A program made the position numbers and the translations under genes. A stretch of DNA of 64,000 nt, from contig NC_084934.1 in NCBI RefSeq assembly GCF_958298935.1, positions 2,172,501 through 2,236,500 on the forward strand. Direction: 5' to 3'. Below, piece by piece: positions 35,245-48,029 of the stretch. The DNA is from Phragmites australis (taxonomy: Eukaryota > Streptophyta > Magnoliopsida > Poales > Poaceae). Within the stretch, counting starts at the first letter, position 1. The number at the start of each line of letters is the position of its first letter. The notes under the pieces were generated by a model, which was given only the letters and a program-made list of their open reading frames with translations, did not search any database and was not told the origin of the DNA.

Positions 35245-37899
35245 ATGGCGCCGTGGAGCGGCTTGTGGGGCGGCAGGGCCGTCGTCGCTGGCGGCGACGC
35301 CTACCCCGGCACGCCGGTCGTCATCAAGATGGAGAACCCCAACTGGTCCATCTCCGAGATCGACAACGACGACGAGTTCTTGGCCGGCGGGTGGAGACGG
35401 AGGAGGGGCAAGAACGCCAAGCAGATCACCTGGGTGCTGCTGCTCAAGGCGCACCGAGCCGCCGGATGCCTGGCATGGCTCGCCTCCGCGGCCGTCGCGC
35501 TCGGGGGCGCGGCGCGGCGCCGCATCGCGGCCGGCCGGACGGACTCGGACACTGCAGAGGAGCAGGAGGAGGGCGGGGTGCCCGCGCCGCGGTCGCGGTT
35601 CTACGCGTTCATCAAGGCGTTCCTCTTGCTGTCCCTGTTCCTATTCGCCGTCGAGCTCGCCGCCTACGTCAATGGCCGGCGCCTCGCCGCCCCCGCCGTC
35701 TCATTCGACTCGCTCCACGCGTCTTGGGTGCGCTTCCGCGCCACCTACGTCGCCCCGCCGCTCCAACTCCTCGCCGACGCCTGCGTCGTGCTCTTCCTCG
35801 TCCAGAGCGCCGACCGCCTTATCCAGAGCCTCGGCTGCGTCTACATTCACCTCAAGCGCATCAGGCCCAAGCCCGTCTCGCCGGCATTGCCCGACGCAGA
35901 GGACCCCGACGCCGGCTACTACCCCATGGTGCTCGTCCAGATACCAATGTGCAACGAGAAGGAGGTGACGATGCAGCATTGCCACTTGCGATTGCACCTG
36001 AAATTTCAATTTTTCCTTTAAAAAACAGTTTTTTTTTATCATGCTGTTTATTGCTCTGTTCAATTCAGGTGTATCGGCAGTCAATTGCGGCGGCCTGCAA
36101 TTTGGATTGGCCGAGGTCCAACTTCTTGGTGCAGGTGCTGGACGACTCCGATGACCTGATCACGCAGGCATTGATCAAAGAGGAGGTGGAGAAGTGGCAG
36201 CAGTATGGGGCGCGCATCGTGTACCGCCACCGCGTGCTCAGGGAGGGGTACAAGGCCGGTAACCTCAAGTCCGCGATGAGCTGCAGCTATGTCAAGGACT
36301 ATGAGTATGTGGCGATCTTTGATGCCGATTTCCAGCCCCACCCTGACTTCTTGAAGCGCACCGTGCCGCAATTTAAGGTAAATTGAGGAGAATTCAGTAC
36401 TTGGGTCATGTGAATTGTGCGGATTGGTAGCATTTTGACTGTGCTATGCTGGATTGGTTGGTTGCAGGACAATGAGGATTTGGGGCTGGTGCAAGCGCGA
36501 TGGACGTTCGTGAACAAGGACGAGAACCTATTGACACGGTTGCAGAACATTAACCTGTGCTTCCACTTTGAGGTGGAGCAGCAGGTGAACGGGGTGTTCA
36601 TCAACTTCTTTGGGTTCAATGGCACTGCTGGGGTGTGGAGGATCAAGGCGTTGGAGGATTCAGGTGGGTGGATGGAGCGGACAACGGTGGAAGACATGGA
36701 CATTGCGGTCCGTGCGCATCTGAAGGGCTGGAAGTTCGTCTTCCTCAACGATGTGGAGGTACGATTCATGCCGAATTGCTTGCTGGGATCATAGTGTTTA
36801 ATCTGAAATATTTGTGCTAAGGAGTTTGTTTCATCTTTGTGCAGTGCCAATGTGAGTTGCCAGAGTCATATGAGGCTTACAGGAAGCAGCAGCACCGGTG
36901 GCATTCAGGCCCAATGCAGTTGTTTAGGCTATGCTTGCCGGACATCATTAGATGCAAGGTATTACCAATTGCTCGGTTCCCGCTCCATAATCAGCGCTTA
37001 CCAGTAGTGTTAACTTTTCTTTGTGATGATTACATATGCCACCAAACCCGTAAATTTGTCCTATTGAATTCAACTCTACCAGATTCTAGTTCTATACGTT
37101 TTCAGAATGTCAGAAGGGTGTACACATTTTTCATTTTAGATCACTTCTAATTTATCGAAAAAGCTTTGGCGATCGTCTTGTTCATTTCGTAACTGTACTT
37201 TTAGGGGAATCAGCTGCCTGTTCTCAAGTATTGTAGCTGTGTTTACTAATGTAGTAGCTTTGTCCGTTGCAGATTGCATTCTGGAAGAAGGCCAACTTGA
37301 TCTTCCTTTTCTTCCTGCTACGCAAGCTCATCTTGCCCTTCTATTCCTTCACGCTCTTCTGCATCATCCTCCCAATGACAATGTTTGTGCCTGAAGCCGA
37401 GCTCCCCGTTTGGGTCGTCTGCTACATCCCAGGCCTGATGTCCTTCCTCAACATCCTGCCCACGCCGAAATCTTTCCCATTCATCATCCCATACCTCCTC
37501 TTCGAGAACACCATGTCCGTGACCAAGTTCAACGCCATGATCTCCGGCCTGTTCCAGCTCGGGAGCGCCTACGAGTGGGTGGTGACCAAGAAATCGGGCC
37601 GGTCATCGGATGGTGATCTCATCGTGCTGGCGCCCAAGGAGCGGAAGCAACACAAAGCATGCTCGACGCCGGCAGCTATCAAGGAGCAATCCATGCCGAA
37701 GCAGCCTGCTCCCAGAGAGGAGCCCAGGAAGAAGTACAACCGAATATACAAGAAGGAGCTTGCGCTGTCACTGCTGCTCCTGACCGCCGCGGCTCGGAGC
37801 TGGCTGTCGAAACAAGGGATGCACTTCTACTTCCTCCTGTTTCAGGGCATCTCGTTCTTGATGGTCGGCCTCGATCTCATAGGCGAGGACGTCAAATAA
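35245..37899 (+). CDS. CSLC: Cellulose synthase-like C (xyloglucan beta-1,4-glucan synthase)
   Basis: Five exons with GT-AG borders: 35245-35964, 36069-36377, 36468-36758, 36845-36958 and 37273-37899. They give an uninterrupted 686-residue frame, the normal CSLC length. The start ([10 protein letters not shown]) and the motif [11 protein letters not shown] (residues 29-39) are conserved in grass CSLCs. Two membrane segments (about 120-142 and 170-195) precede a GT2 catalytic loop with D265/D266 (VLDDSDD), the DxD motif D325-A-D327, E418-D419 (TVED) and QQHRW at 455-459. Four or so hydrophobic segments follow from residue 485 to the end. CSLC enzymes use UDP-glucose to make the glucan backbone of xyloglucan in the Golgi. 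The nearest subfamily by memory is rice CSLC9, but I did not verify this. No lesions were seen; intron 1 is short (104 bp). A minisatellite lies in the upstream region. Confidence 0.96.
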
Positions 37900-40600
37900 A
37901 CTGTAGGCATGAACGGCGATATCATGGTCATGGATGGTGTTGTAGGCTTGTAGCTTTGCCGAGGGATAGGATCTAGATTTAGGAACTGAATACCAACCAG
38001 GTTGAGGATTAGTCTCTTCACAGCAGATATAGCTCTCTTCTTGGCTTGTAAATTCGCCTAGCTGTTCCAGGCCTCACAATTCTTTTGTATCAAGTTGCCG
38101 ATGCTCATGTGAGGTTGCAGCATAGCTGCTTTCACCGGCATAGCTGCTTTCACCGATATATCTAGTCGATGGGTCTGAAAGCACCCTGATAAGAATCATC
38201 CCTGTGTAGCTGCTGAGTGTTGTGCATACAGCTTAGCTGCAGGATCTCTTTCTTGATCATTTGCATTTGCTTCACGGACGGTCATGGCGGCGGCGGCGGC
38301 AGCAGCAGTAGCAGAAATGGATACGAGAGGGTGCCACTTTTGTTGGCAGCATCGATTGCCATCGCCATTGCGATTGCACGGGGGGTAGATGATGATGATG
38401 GGCATGGGCTGTGTATGGGTCACGCCGTGACGGGGCGAGTGGCTGCAGCTCTGAACCGTGACGTGCAGGAGCAGCCTCGTGATCGCCCGGTGCTGCAGGG
38501 CAGGCAGGACGGGCCAGCTGTGATCGTCATCGGCTGAGATCATCCATTCATTTAGGTTGGTTGGTTCGCGGCTGGTGCAGATTCACTAGGCGAATTGGCG
38601 CGCTTGCGCCGCGCTGTTTTTTTTTTTCACATAACATGACAAAAGAAACCAATTTAAAATATCTCAATACTTACTTATGAAATTATCAATATTTAACATA
38701 TTCACTTAATTATAGAAAAAATAGTAGTATTTTCATGCATACACATAGTAATATGAAACTAAAAAAATTTATTTCATATTTTTTGAGTTTTATATATTTT
38801 TGTTTGTATTTTAGATTATTTCAGTCGATGTTTCAATATAACTAATATTCCTGTTGATATTTTTTAATTTCCCGAAAATAAAATTATATTATATGTGTAA
38901 ATATATGTATATGTATATATATATACACATAGAGATATATATATGTATACGTATACATATATGTATATATGTGTGTATCCGTATATCTATACATACATAT
39001 ATGTGGGGCCCACGGCTACAGTTGCTACAGTACCCGAACTTCTGAGAGTGCTCCAAATCTTAACTCGATAATATATGTTATAGATTCACTGTTGAATTCT
39101 TCTTCGCGTGTGCCATCGTGCTCATGTTCTGCGTGCTGCTGCTACTGTAGCACGCAGGATCCGTGTAGTGCCACACTACCCCCCTTTCTCTCTCATTTCT
39201 GGCCAGCCCAGTTGAGGCCCAGAGAACATTGCACAGCTAGTCACATGCTCGTTTTAAAAAAAATAGCACTTGCATTCGGATCCACATGCCAGAGCCAATT
39301 AATTTTTTCCACTATAAAAAATAGCTTCGTTTTTTTATCACTTTGTTCATAGTTATTGACTTAAATAGTCATGCATTACATTAACATGAGTGATATCATA
39401 ATTAGAAGGCCAATCTTTTTAGTGCCAAATATCAATTTATACCAAAAAGTCAATCAGGCCGTGTTGTGCATGCACCTTGCAGGAGCTAGGAGTAAAATTG
39501 GCCAGCTGGACTGACACAAGGTCCGCTATTGTGCTCGGACCGATGGCACCACCTGGCATTGTGACGTTCGTTTTTTGGCGCCAGCCCAGCCCATTTCTTT
39601 AGCTCGTGAAGCCCAGCCCACCTCCTCGCGCCCTCTCACTGACAGCCGGGCCTCGCCTGTCAGCATCTTCTTCCGCGCTCGCGTCCGTAACCGCCGCGCC
39701 GCTCGCTCGATTTCACTGGCGCACGTTCAGCCCCTCACCCGATTTCACCGGCGCACGTTCAACCCCTCGCGCCCATGTTCCCCATAACGGCACACACGCC
39801 CTCTGCGCTTTAAGATGCGCTGGCAGCCCCTGCGCCCCCACCCCGCATTCTCTCACTCGTCGCCGAGCCGCCATTGCCGTCACCGAGCACTCCTTCGCCG
39901 CATCTGAACCCTCCCCAACGCACCCGAGCTCGCCTTCAGCTTCGCCGAAGCACGGGGACCCTGTTTCACCGCTTATCGTCGCTGTTCCGCCGCCGCACGA
40001 GCCTTCCCGCTGAGCGCCGGTAAGTCCCACCGCCACCTCGCCGTCGACAGCCCTAACCACCGCATCCCGTGGCCAATTGACCATCTGTTCGGCACCGCAG
40101 GACCCCGTGGAAACTTCCTCGCCCACCAATTTCACTCCTCTGCCGCCGTAGCCGAGATCCCATCAAGCTCCGACCTCTGCCGCCGCATCTCTCCATCGCC
40201 GACCATAGCAGAGACCTCTCTGGCCGTCGTGAAGCCCTCGGTGAGACTTCCCGCCTCCTTCCCGTTCGATTGCACTATCTCCCGTAGTAGTTGGTAGGTC
40301 TTAGCTCGATTTCGCGTTCTTCCAGCGAAGCTCCAGCGAGACCCGAGGCGATGCCGCCGCTACTCTATCGTCGCCTCGTTAATCCTCCCCAACAGTCATG
40401 AGCTGTTAGATTGTCCACCGACGACCCAGATTAGATCGGCCAAACCCATACCCCTTCGGTCTACCATACACCAGTGGACCCAGTCCACAGCGTCGGTCCA
40501 CCGTCTCAGTTAGCAGCCCCGTAGGCGCCACGTCAGCTCCTGAGCCGAGTCAGCAGCCACGTAAGCCGCCACATCAGCCACCCGAGCCCGGTCAACAGGA
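37900..40600. other. CSLC downstream region and GC-rich block
   Basis: 37900-38200 probably holds the CSLC 3' untranslated region and contains a short duplicated 'catagctgctttcaccg' motif (38122 and 38140). 38280-38315 has GGC/GCA triplets. 38620-39000 is AT-rich with compound (AT)n/(GTAT)n microsatellite DNA (38895-39002). 39560-40380 is GC-rich with overlapping frames and no domain. It may belong to the retroelement-like DNA that follows. Confidence 0.45.
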
Positions 40601-41490
40601 TAAGGTCAGCATGACGCAATAAATAGGTTTTTCAACACAAAAATAAATCCTCTTATTCTCTGAAATTAGGTCATTTTACATTTAAGCCCCAAAACTTTTT
40701 TGTTTTCACAAAACATGCCCATGGTAGTACTATATTTTACTTTTAGCCCATGAACTTTTGTATAATTACAAATAGGTCACTTAATTTTACAAATAAATCA
40801 CTAGAACTTTCTATTTTTACAATTTAGCCCCTGTACCTTTTCAGAAAAGCCCCTATAGCTTAAAACCTTCACAACTTTTTCATACAAGCTCAATTTTAGG
40901 CGATTCTTGCTCTCCCGCAATCTTAGCAACGTATACTATCCATTAGTAACCTTTTTATAGTGCATTGCTACTATTTTGTGTTCTGCTATTAGATGTTGTA
41001 TTTGTTGTTTCTGGTGTGCGCGATTGCTTTAGGAGACGAGGAGTGGTGAGCTTGCAGGACCAGACATTCGAAGAATTTGATCAACCCACATTCGAAGGCA
41101 AGTGTCCTTGACACTTTGATCCTATTGTAGAAAAGTGTAGCTTTTACATTTCTAAATGCATGCTTATCTAATAGGTAATCTCATGGTTAGGGTTTTACTA
41201 GATTTTGTTTGACTATCTTTTGTCGCCGTTGATGAGTTATGGGAATTGAAGGGTAGATATGCTAGTGTTGTTAGGGTTGGGGCAAAGTTTAATCTACACT
41301 AATGTTTATGCAACAAGAATTTGAGTATGGTAATCTTGTACTAACATGGTATAGAGATCCCAACTGGATGGTTAGTTTGAGGTGGTGCTGCATAGTAGGT
41401 TTATGGTTGTTCCTGTGGAGGATCCTAATGACCGGTTTGTGAAGCATGTTACCCGGCATAACAGCGCAACTACGAGGCTTATATGGGTAC

Positions 41491-42852
41491 TGTCGGTGAA
41501 TCGGGAACCAGGGGTCCCCGAATCCTGAGGTCGGGCCAGCAATCTGCCACGTGGCGCCCTCCCGCGGGGATCATCTCCGCGAGGTACGAAAAGACTAAGT
41601 CTCGGGAGAGGACGCTCGGGGCCACGAACAGTGGTCCCCGATGATCTTCGAAGACCAAGTGACCAGGAAGAGAGTGCTCGGGGTCATGAACAGTGGCCCC
41701 CGAGCACCCAAGTACCCAGAGGACCCAAGAAAGGTAGTTTCGGGAGAGAGTGCTCGGGGCTGCGAACAGTGGCCCCCGAGCACTCGGTTCCCCGAGGACC
41801 CGAACAGTCAATTCTAGGAGAGAGTGCTTGGGGCCATGAACAGTAGCCCCCGAGCACTCGGTTCCCTGAGGACCAAAAGAGGGTGTTTCCGGTAGAGAGT
41901 GCTCGGGGATGTGAACAGTGACCCCCGAGCACTCGGTTCTCCGACGGCCCAAGAAGTCCTTCGTCGGTGGCCCCCACTGGGGGTCCAGCGGTGAGGTGTC
42001 AGCCTGTGAAAGTCCCGATGCCGCATTTAAGAGGGCGTGTGGACTGTCACCTCCAACTGCTCCTGCCACGCTCGGTGTCAGTCCCTGCCACATTCTGGCA
42101 GAAGGGCGTGAGGACATTTAATGCACGGGTCCCATCCCGCGTCATCCAGCGCGCCTCGGGATAGTGTCGCAAGGCCCGAGGCGCCCCGCCTGCCGCCCTG
42201 CGGTGTCAGACGAACAAAACCGAACGGGCACGCCGAGCCGCTCGGTGGCTGCCCAGTGGGCTCTCTCGACGACGCCCGTTGCCAGCGCCATCATGACGAC
42301 CGAAGACAGGGCGGGGGGCGTTTTCAACCCCCCGTCACTTCACGCTGGCAAGCCCATGATGACTGTCTTTCCATTTATAGCGCCTTGGAACTCGTGCCCT
42401 CCCTTTCGGGGCACGCTACTGCCGGCAAGTATTTAAGGGAGCCGGCGGGCACGGACAAAGACAACCCCTTTTTTGAGGACTCTCAGAGAGCACAGACGCC
42501 AAGACTCGAAGAACATCTTCGTACAAGCATAGAAGCTGAGACCACCGAAGAACAAGGAGCCCGAAGCTCTAGGATAGACAAACATTCTTGTAACCAGCAA
42601 CATTCCTGAGAGACATTCTTAGGGTATTTATAGCATCCACACAGGAGTAGGGTATTACGCTCAGTGCGGCCCGAACCTGTCTAAAAATCCCTCCAGTGCA
42701 TTTACTCCTTTCTGCATTAGATCATTCCTCCCCACCTGCCATCGCATTTACACCCATTTATTTCTCCCGCAAACATATTCAGAATCATCCCCCGGTCGAA
42801 TCTCAAAAAAGGGTCCCTCAGGATCCCTGCAATAGGAGTTCACCCTCCGACA
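41491..42852 (+). mobile_element. Solo LTR 2 (same family as 13232-14528)
   Basis: It begins tgtcggtgaatcggg, ends accctccgaca, and is flanked by perfect 5-bp duplications ggtac (41486-41490 and 42853-42857). It has the same architecture as solo LTR 1: about five GC-rich tandem units with 'gaacagtggcccccgag', a conserved middle, a TATTTAA box (42430-42436) where solo LTR 1 has TATAAAA, and the conserved 'aatctcaaa...gggtccctc' 3' segment. There is no internal domain. Confidence 0.92.
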
Positions 42853-43458
42853 GGTACGGTCTGGCCAAATAATTAGATGTCCTCCTTATTCTATATGCAC
42901 CATTAGACGGTTGAGTGGCACAAGAGAGGACATATGTAGTAGATGAAATCCCTGTTAGCGGTGAAACCTTAGTGGTTGCATATGGATTTAGAGGCACTTT
43001 GTAAAGGCCTTGTAGTGATACCCCGGCTCTACACCCCGGAAGTGTAAAGCAAAACGGGAATCACGACTCGTGGGTAAAGTGTGCAAACTCTACAGAGTGT
43101 AAAACTGATCGATCAGCCGTGCTCACGGTTAAGAGCAGGCTTGAACTTCTTTATAATTAGTGGGGATCTTGAATGGTTGGTTTTGGGTAGTCGGGTGGTG
43201 GAACCCTGATGAGTCGGTAGCCGGATATAGGATATATGGTGAGTCTGGTAGTCGGATGAAATCCGATGAGTTGTCTCCTTTAATATTGGAGTCATCACCT
43301 AGTAAATAGGTTGCTATGTCTTTTGAGTTCTAAATTAGTTTGGCATAGTTGCAGTTAGCTGAGTCAAGTTTTTTCTTATCTTAAAGCCTACATATCATAT
43401 TTTTTTCACACTTGTTGAGTACTATATGTACTCACACTTGCCTTCTCCCAACTTCTTG

Positions 43459-43562
43459 ATGCCGCTCAGAAAACGAAGTTTTCGAAGACCTTCCAGAGGA
43501 TAGAGCTAAAATGCCGCTCAGAAAACGAAGTTTTCGAAGACCTTCCAGAGGATAGAGCTAAG
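43459..43562 (+). repeat. Perfect 52-bp tandem duplication
   Basis: A unit beginning atgccgctcagaaaacgaag at 43459 repeats exactly at 43511. It lies in the retroelement-like DNA. Perfect identity implies a recent event. Confidence 0.9.
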
Positions 43563-43832
43563 TTTTAGGCCAAGGAGGACGTCGACCTGAAAACCATGTC
43601 ATAGGCTGGCGCTCTCCTGGACAACGCTTGTAGATGGATGGAAGACCTACTGCCGTTGGAAGTTATCTTAGTATTTTCTTTAAGAACTGTGGGTCCTTTT
43701 ATATTGAATATTATCGTTATTTAATGACACTGTTATGTTATCACTTATAAAAGTGTTGTATATATGGAAATTTGATCTTAACATACATGTAGAATATATC
43801 TATTTTATTTTCTTAAAAACCGGGTGTGATAG

Positions 43833-44385
43833 TCATGTTGCAATCATACCCAGCTTAGTCAAAGCTGTCGCGGTAGCTCACAGGTCATACCGTGAACCAT
43901 GACTTCAACACGTGAGCCAACACGACATGATCAGTTTGCTTAATCCGGTCTGTAAATAGCTGGGCTCTAGCCGGGCCGACCCCTCAAACCCAGTTCGACA
44001 GGTCTGGTTAGGAGATGTGATGCAGACAGTAGTAACCAATCAGTGAAAGGCTATAATATATATTAGTAGTGCATTAGTTTTGGATATATTTTTGGAGGAG
44101 ATGCACCTGGTCTCCAGCCTCCATATTACAAAACCCCTTCTTCTCGGACCCGACCGTCGTCGTGGTCGACGCCGGAGAAGAAGGAAACAGCGGAGGCCGT
44201 GCCGTGCATTCATTCCCCTCGCCTAGCTTGACTAATCAATCTCCCATGGCTAATTAATCCAAGTACCCTAAATTAACTAAGCGAAGACGACCAGCGACAG
44301 GCAGCGGGCGCGCGCGCGCGCATGCATGCGCGAAGAACGAATCGGGAGGTGCGCGCGTGCATGGTGGGACGATCGGTCATGGGAC
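43833..44385. other. Intergenic, 3' side of the AIL gene
   Basis: 43860-43995 has GC-rich repeat-like motifs similar to those near 24 kb. A (GC)n alternating tract (about 44308-44322), next to 'gcatgcatgcgcg', lies roughly 60 bases from the AIL stop codon. The 3' untranslated region of the minus-strand AIL gene should be here. Confidence 0.45.
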
Positions 44386-47300
44386 TCACGAGTCGGTCCA
44401 GGCGGCGAACACGGGCATGTGCGCGATGGAGACGGCGGCCGGCCTGGCCGACACCGGGGACGCCCAGGAGCCCAGCGGCATCAGCGGGCTCATCGGCTTC
44501 GCCTGCGCCGGGGACGGCTTTGAGAAGAGCATGGACAGGCCGCCGCCGCGGTCGGGGCTCCCCTCGCGGGAATTAGTCAGGCTCGTGACCAGCGACGACG
44601 CGCTCGACATGGGCATGTGCGCGGCCGCGTTGTTGCCGTCCGCTGCGGCAACCAGGTCGTGCAGAACGGAGAAGGCCTCGGCGCCGGACAGCACGTCGTG
44701 GTGACTTTGGTTGTGCTCGTTGGCTCTCGGGGCGGCGGACATCGCCGCGGCAATCTTCCAGGTGTCCGTGCTGCCGGTGGCCTGCACCAGGGCGGCGGCG
44801 CTGCTGTCGGCGACGGCGACCTCGTCGTCCTTCCTGCGGCGCGCGAGCTCGCCGGGGAGCAGCGTGTTGCTGGCCATGATCTTGTCGACGTCGTAGCGCG
44901 TGATGTCGAAGTTGGTGACCGCGTTGAGGCCGCGGAACTTGATGGCGGCGATGTCGTACGCCTCCGCCGCCTCCTCCTGCGTGCCTGCAGAAGCAACACG
45001 TACAGCATCGTCAGTAACACATGTGGCCACGTAGTCATGCATGAAGGAATGATCTGAACAGAAGAAATGGAATGATGGCCGGGCGCGGATGGATTCGATG
45101 GGCGTGGTGTGGACATGCATGCTTCCCTGCCCTGGTCAAAAGAGCCTCCACCGCGTGCGATCCGCGACAGACCAGCCTTATGCCAAAAGCAAGCTCTCTC
45201 TCTCTCTCTCACTCTACTTCTCTTCTCTCTCTACGCATGCTGATGCAGAAAGAGAAGGAAAGGAAAAAAGCAAGAAGACATTCTTTGGCAGGGGAGGAGC
45301 ATCATTGGGGCTAAAGCGAAGGCAAGCCTTGCGACTTGGGGGCTACACAACAGCAGCTAGCACGCATGTATAAATAAAATGATCATTGCGACAGACAGGG
45401 CACCCCCCTGTGCCCTCGGCCCATGACAGCCTCTGCATGCCTCGGTCGGCATCGCCTCTTGCACTACGTGCAAGGAGCTCGATCGATCGATCTCCATGGA
45501 CGATGGGTCTCATTGCTGCGCTCATCATGGACCAGAGGCATGCAATGCAATGCAATGCAAATATGCGATGCAGAGCATAGAATCTAGCTTAACTGAATGC
45601 GGATGCTGAATTGCTGACAGCAGCAGTAGAAATTAAGAAGCGAATTAAACTTACTGAAGGTGCCGAGGTAGAGGTCCTTGTTGCCGGAGACGCGGCCGAT
45701 GCGCGCCTGCCACCTCCCGTGCTGGTGGTGCCTGCATGCCCGGCCCATCCAACCCCAACCAAACACATACTCCATTCAGTAGCAGGTAAATGGATGCATG
45801 CATCTGCTCGTAGATCGATGCAGTAGCTGATATTCTTATAAAACATTCAGTAAGTGCAAATACTAAATTCGGATCAGACCTTGTGACTCCTCGGTACATA
45901 GAGGCGCCCCGTGAGAAACCGCTGCTCTTCCTGCACCAAAATATCCAGCAGCCGTTCCAGTGTTCAGATCGATGACTACTACAGTACTTAGGCCAAAGCG
46001 TTCGCATGACAATATGATACAATATGAAAAGAACCGGCATGAGAGGTACTAATTATATTAATAAGAAGAACTGAAGATACAATATGAAACGAGCCGACAG
46101 GAGAGCAGATACAATATGCTAGAGGATGAGGATCGGAGAAGGTGTGAGTGTACCACCTTCTGAGGTGAGCCACATACTCCTGCCTTGTCATGTTCTTCAT
46201 CTCCTCCAGCTCCTCCTGGTAATCTTCCAGCTGCATGCATGCACTCCAAACTGATTTAACCGCCGCTGCTGCTACCAAGTTACCATGGCTGTCAAGGTAA
46301 AACCAATCAATCAGCTGGATTATTACCGGGAAGTTGATGTGTGTGGAGGGGCCCCAGTACTTGAGCGCCGCCAAGTCGTAGGCTCTCGCCGCCTTCTCCT
46401 CCATGTCATACCCGCCTAGTATACACACACACACACACAGGCAGGCAGGTCAAGAAATTTTTACCCTACCAGAGCTCAACATTTTTTACCATGCATTCAT
46501 GTACGAGCACAAGTGCACAGACTGAAGCAGAGTGTATCACTTACCGAGATAAACTGCAGACGACGAGCAGATAGTTTTAACAATCCGTCCCCAGCCAGAG
46601 CATCATTATCAAAGAAACACCAACGCAATTAGACACTAATTAATTAATTGTACTCTTACAGATCGGTAACGGAGTACCCTCTCCGGTGACGGTCACAATA
46701 CTTGACGTTTTTGGATAAATTTTGGTTAAACTTTGACTGTCAATAACTTTTAAAACACTTGGTTTGGAAAAATGAATAATGGTAAAAGGTACCCATTGAA
46801 TACTGTTTCGTGTCAAAAAGCCAAGTATTTTTTATCGAAAGGATTAAGTGAAGAAGATGCTTGTGAAATGTTACTACCTTGCCTGCCTTTCCTGGTCTGG
46901 CCTTCCTTTTTGCAGCTGTTGTCCCACAGGTGCGCCTCATACCTCCCCGTCCACCTATGCCTGCTTAATTTCATCATGTCGCCACCTAATTATAATTAGC
47001 ACGCGCTAATCTACCACTAATCCACAGATGTCATTGTCAGTTGCTAATTAAACCAACAGGTGCAGTTAATTAGAGTGAGAGTGGGGTGTACGGTGTACCT
47101 CGTGACGCCCCTGTACTGCGACGTCCTCTGCCCAAACGTGTCGATGGACTTGCGGTGGTGCACCGGCTGCTTGTGCCCCGTCGCGCCGCCGCGCTTGCGC
47201 CCGCCGTCGATCGCCACCACGCCGTACTCGCTCCCCGCGCCGTGCTGGGCGTGGGCCGCGGTCACGCAGCTCGACAGCGACCCGGAGCTCATGGACAGGG

Positions 47301-48029
47301 CCAGCGGGTGGTGCTGCTGCTGCTGCCCCGCCCCCGCGGCAGACAGAACGCCGCTCTCGGCGCGCGCGGCCACCCAGCTCGCCATTGCCGTGGCAGCAGC
47401 CGCCGCAGCAGCCTCGTCATCGGCCACAAGCGCCGGCGCCGAGGATCCGCCGTACACGTCGACGCACGGCTGCAAGAAACCGTGGTGGCCGTGGTGGTGG
47501 TGTCCCCCACCACCGCCGCCGTAGTAGTAGAAGCTGGAGGCGTTGTCGAGGCTCAGCGCCATGGCCTGTGGCTGTGCCGCTCCCAGGAAGTCCTCAAGCT
47601 TCGGCCCTGCACATCGATCACACAACACATGCATATGATCCACGTACGAATCCAAGAAACCAAGAAATGGATCGACACATTGATTTGGTACTACGCGTTT
47701 GCATTGCACATACCGTGGTGATCTTGATCAGTTCTCCGGAGCGCCTCCATGATGCAGAGCGAACCATCGGACTTGAGCGGCATGGACGCGAGCTGCGGCG
47801 TGTAGTACGACCCGCTGGTGGCCACGGCGTCGCCGGCGCCGAGGCCGTAGGCGGCCGCGGCGGCAGTGACGGAAGGGAAGAAGAGGCCATGGTTCTGCTG
47901 CTGCTGCTGCTGGACGTGGTGGTGGTCGTCCATGGAGGAGGCCATGTGGGGCGAGAGCGAGAAGCCTAGCCAGCCGCTCGCCCCCGCGTTCGTGCCGTTG
48001 CCATTGCTGCTGCCGTTGTTGTTAGTCAT
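44386..48029 (-). CDS. AIL: AINTEGUMENTA-like AP2 transcription factor (euANT/PLETHORA type)
   Basis: Nine exons on the minus strand: 48029-47714, 47606-47099, 46960-46878, 46553-46545, 46415-46327, 46230-46157, 45930-45880, 45731-45655 and 44984-44386. All have GT-AG borders and consistent phases, giving 601 residues. The N-terminus has the euANT motif [10 protein letters not shown] (residues 20-29) and PKLEDFLG (107-114). The first AP2 repeat runs from YRGVTR (270-275) through [14 protein letters not shown] and [21 protein letters not shown] to residue 335. The linker (336-371) includes [20 protein letters not shown]. The second AP2 repeat starts at Tyr372, with [14 protein letters not shown]. 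Exon 4 is a 9-nt micro-exon supplying most of VYLG, as is known in this family. The C-terminus is Ala/Ser-rich and ends FAAWTDS. Such proteins are nuclear DNA-binding regulators of meristem and organ growth. Glutamine (46-51) and histidine/glycine runs occur. I am unsure which AIL paralogue it is (AIL5/PLT5-like or BBM-like). Confidence 0.95.
46672..46856. mobile_element. Stowaway-like MITE fragment in AIL intron 3
   Basis: Within the intron between exons 3 and 4, the sequence 'aatacttgacgtttttggat' and following 'ggttaaactttgactgtcaataact' matches the subterminal style of grass Stowaway/mariner MITEs, as at 52156-52402. Only one end looks like a terminus. The other fades out about 20 bases from the exon 3 donor, so it is truncated or diverged. 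Confidence 0.5.

Larger units (their letters stand above)
40601..43832 (+). mobile_element. Probable old LTR-retroelement DNA, interrupted by solo LTR 2
   Basis: The non-coding sequence resembles LTRs of grass Gypsy-type elements in style: short lines such as 'acttgttgagtac...actcacacttgcc' and 'gaagaccttccagagga', ending near 'ccgggtgtgata' at 43832. No polyprotein is present. Start and target duplication were not found, so extent and class are tentative. A clear solo LTR of another family sits inside it (41491-42852). Confidence 0.35.

Noticed and set aside
35193..36386. 397-codon frame overlapping CSLC exons 1-2 in another reading frame
   Set aside because: Arg/Pro-rich shadow. The CSLC frame has the GT2 motifs and correct splice borders.
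47060..47969. Plus-strand frames of 154-211 codons opposite AIL exons 1 and 2
   Set aside because: They are antisense shadows of GC-rich AIL coding sequence.
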